Shown: positions 40,901 through 41,937 of the stretch, piece by piece | Layout of the letters: each line of letters begins with the position of its first letter | Position numbering within the stretch: the first letter of the stretch is position 1 | DNA from: CAZVRZ01 sp964629965 | Lineage (GTDB): Bacteria; Chloroflexota; Anaerolineae; Anaerolineales; UBA4823 | Length of the DNA stretch: 41,937 nt | NCBI GenBank assembly: GCA_964629965.1 | Contig: CAZVRZ010000029.1 | Span: forward strand, 1-41,937 | Reading direction: 5' to 3' | The notes under the pieces: generated by a model | The model's input: only the letters and a program-made list of their open reading frames with translations | Database searches by the model: none | Told to the model about the DNA's origin: nothing | Translations under genes and position numbers: made by a program

Positions 40901-40994
40901 GCCAACGCTGCGGCAAAATCGACTGGCTATGCTGCAGCGAATCGCAGCACTCGCTTCAGGCACCGCCGATTTATCTTGCCTGGAGGGTTTCTAA
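37989..40994 (+). CDS. glyQS: glycyl-tRNA synthetase, fused alpha and beta chains
   Basis: A 1001-residue single-chain form of the bacterial alpha2beta2 glycyl-tRNA synthetase. The alpha part (1-292) holds the class II catalytic core, with GPEPWKVAYVEPSIRPDDGR (48-67), RMQMHHQFQVILKP and FTYFQQ-GLDRIAIALQ. A low-complexity linker (about 293-317, ESESGGQAAPARPLASTP) joins it to the beta part (318-1001), which opens FLLEIGTEEIPAADLEQLAAQL and carries tRNA-binding HD-like and anticodon-binding domains at the C-terminus. Most bacteria with this enzyme encode two separate chains. GAGAG precedes the ATG. A TATAAT at 37879-37884 may be its promoter. No T-box is seen in the 154-bp leader. Confidence 0.96.
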   Translation: MTQSLDFQSIILKLQHFWADQGCLVWQPYYSQVGAGTLNPATALRVLGPEPWKVAYVEPSIRPDDGRYGDNPNRMQMHHQFQVILKPDPGNPQEMYLNSLQAIGIDPHQHDIRFVEDNWESPALGAWGLGWEVWLDGQEITQFTYFQQAAGHLCDPVSVEITYGLDRIAIALQRVHGFKEIRWNDTLTCGDVNFQAEREHSKYYFEVASVERLQQMYDLYEREAAACLEQNLVLPAHDYVLKLSHTFNVLDTRGAVGVTERQALFARMRDLSRRVGDAYLEQRQRLEYPWLHESESGGQAAPARPLASTPVVSAAAPFLLEIGTEEIPAADLEQLAAQLHERIPALLADLRLTHGAVRIFSTPRRLVASVEDVSACQPDLEQVVKGPPADRAFDLLGTPTKAAEGFARSKGVAVSDLQIREMDGGRYVAAVVHQTGRPAAQVLAEGLPGLIAGLRVDKAMRWNRSNVYFSRPVRWLLALFGRVVIPFEFAGVASGNQTRGLRFSEPETVSIHESAEYFQVMEAQGIVLDPAERMQRIRAQVKALAAEVGGVIADDTALLAEVNNLVEAPVAIRGSFDAAHLKLPQEVLISVMKKHQRYFPVEKGGHLLPYFISVSNCAGKDRSLDLVVEGNEHVIRARFADADFFVRKDIQQPLAEYLPRLKTLIFQVKLGSMYDKSQRIMAVVKTLGPELGLASEDVATALRAAELCKADLATHMVVEMTSLQGLMGRYYARRSGESEAVAQTIAEHYLPRYTGDAMPESLPGLVVGIADRLDTLLGLFAAGLAPSGTKDPFAQRRAALGLVQSLAAYGLDFDLRRVLKTVVAPTLPVPVSTEVLEACLQFIVERLRNWLLEQGWRYDIVDAVLAAQGHNPAGAARAVKELAGWVARPDWNTILPAYSRCVRITRDLTERYLVDPVALVEPAETELYGSLQQAEAASHHSGSVNDFLAAFLPMIPVINRFFDTILVMAEEPTLRQNRLAMLQRIAALASGTADLSCLEGF

Positions 40995-41016
40995 GAACTG
41001 CGAGTGGGATCCGGCG

Positions 41017-41925
41017 CTACCGTACTGTGTGCTCGTCAATGTAAGAGCTGATGGTTGGCAAGGCGGTTAACCTCTCAAAGAAGAAGTTGTTGACCATGTT
41101 GATGGCTTCGGCGCGCGCCGTTTCTACTGGCGCGGACAAGGCCTGCCCGATCTCTTGTTTGTTCAAGGCGTCTCGCAGGCGCAGCAGCATTTTGACGATC
41201 TCAGTCTCGTATTCGCCTTCCAGCGCGGCAACGACTCCCATGATCAGTTGATCGGCCTGGGATAAGAGGTTTTCCTTGGAAATGCTGGAACCGGGGTGGC
41301 TGGCTTCCTCAATCGTACGGATCAACGACCAGGCCTGGTATAACATGGTTGTAGGTTCGTCGAACAGTTCTCGGATGAAGGCTGCTTCTTCGTAACGCCC
41401 GGTCAGCCGGAAGATATTGTACATGCGCTTGGCGGCCTTGCCATAGTTGAGATCTTTGTTCAAGTATTTATTGACTTCTTTTTCCAACTGTTCTACGTAT
41501 TGGTCGAGAGCATCAGCGGACACGTGCCGTGCTAATTTGGAGAAGATCGGCACCGAGGCCGCATCCAGGTATACTTCCTGGAAATAGGGATCTAGATACC
41601 CATCCAAAGGTGTAATGCTGCCATCGGGTGCTTCCCAGGTCACATCGAGCATGTTGCTGGCGTTGGCAAGCTGGCCGCGCACTGGGTCGGCGACCACCCA
41701 ATCTAGCTTGCACCAGCCCGGCTCGTGCTTGACTGCCTGCCACTCGATAACTGCCGGTTCTCCATCGGTACGTATCCCCTCGATCTTACCAGCCTGGATC
41801 TCTTGCGGAGACCAGGAGATAGGCGAGCCAGCTTTGCAAACCCGCCCGTCGCGGACGATCTCGTATGGATAAGAGCCAAAACGAACTTCCATGAGCTGGT
41901 AGGTGGGACCCTTTAATGTATCCAT
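41017..41925 (-). CDS. uncharacterised protein, start possibly beyond window edge
   Basis: A 302-residue cytosolic protein that I do not recognise. The N-terminal half (about 1-130) is beta-rich with many aromatic and Gly/Pro residues (FGSYPYEIVRDGRVCKAG, WCKLDWVVADPVRGQL), resembling a small nucleic-acid- or ligand-binding beta domain. The C-terminal half (about 140-302) is helical, with amphipathic segments such as QYVEQLEKEVNKYLNKDLN. No signal peptide or membrane segment. The ATG at 41925 lacks a clear ribosome-binding site in the 12 bases left, and the frame stays open to the window end, so it may begin further upstream. It converges on the glycyl-tRNA synthetase gene. Confidence 0.6.
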   Translation of the reverse strand: MDTLKGPTYQLMEVRFGSYPYEIVRDGRVCKAGSPISWSPQEIQAGKIEGIRTDGEPAVIEWQAVKHEPGWCKLDWVVADPVRGQLANASNMLDVTWEAPDGSITPLDGYLDPYFQEVYLDAASVPIFSKLARHVSADALDQYVEQLEKEVNKYLNKDLNYGKAAKRMYNIFRLTGRYEEAAFIRELFDEPTTMLYQAWSLIRTIEEASHPGSSISKENLLSQADQLIMGVVAALEGEYETEIVKMLLRLRDALNKQEIGQALSAPVETARAEAINMVNNFFFERLTALPTISSYIDEHTVR

Positions 41926-41937
41926 CGCTTTTTGGAG

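Overview
This 42 kb window looks like chromosomal DNA of a Chloroflexota bacterium, most likely class Anaerolineae. That placement is inferred from gene content, not computed. The signs are an archaeal-style HMG-CoA synthase/thiolase/DUF35 cluster next to a class II HMG-CoA reductase, a methylmalonyl-CoA mutase large subunit paired with its epimerase, a DUF1786 protein, a single-chain glycyl-tRNA synthetase, a homocysteine methyltransferase fused to methylene-THF reductase, and a very large SARP/NB-ARC/TPR regulator. No rRNA, tRNA, CRISPR array, transposase or phage gene was recognised. Most of the window reads as ordinary core and peripheral metabolism.

Layout. 1-500: small membrane protein. 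501-7168 (minus): a one-carbon/methionine operon with a clear promoter, a SAM-I riboswitch and an intrinsic terminator whose 3' arm carries the first gene's Shine-Dalgarno. It encodes a nucleoside deoxyribosyltransferase-like protein, MetH, a diverged Ham1-like protein and the BHMT-MTHFR fusion. 7407-10383: a GT4 glycosyltransferase and an ABC-F ATPase; the ABC-F gene has a leader with a five-codon ORF and a terminator. 10603-14000: divergent DUF1786 and methylmalonyl-CoA mutase/epimerase genes around a dyad-rich intergenic region. 14128-16290: ECF sigma factor, zinc anti-sigma factor and multispan membrane protein. 16357-18408: transglutaminase-like protein, RRM RNA-binding protein with a long structured leader, a frameshifted small gene and a small membrane protein. 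18587-23653: SARP-type regulator and a secreted beta-helix protein. 23773-24966: MFS carrier.

25080-29158 (minus) is the upper mevalonate cluster (HMG-CoA reductase, HMG-CoA synthase, thiolase-like protein, DUF35). Its thiolase-like member lacks the residues that act as catalytic Cys and His in archaeal thiolases. 29390-31862: soluble GAF-GAF histidine kinase and SpoU methyltransferase. 32150-37834: two MFS-type carriers, a small membrane protein, a Tat-lipoprotein MsrP-like molybdoenzyme and a zinc-ribbon membrane protein. 37989-40994: glycyl-tRNA synthetase. The right edge holds an unrecognised protein that may continue outside the window.

The points most worth following up are the degenerate thiolase in the mevalonate cluster, the two nucleotide-type enzymes under SAM-riboswitch control, the ABC-F leader, and several promoters with dyad symmetry or leaderless architecture. 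Domain and family calls come from reading motifs by eye and from recalled family consensus; no database search was run.
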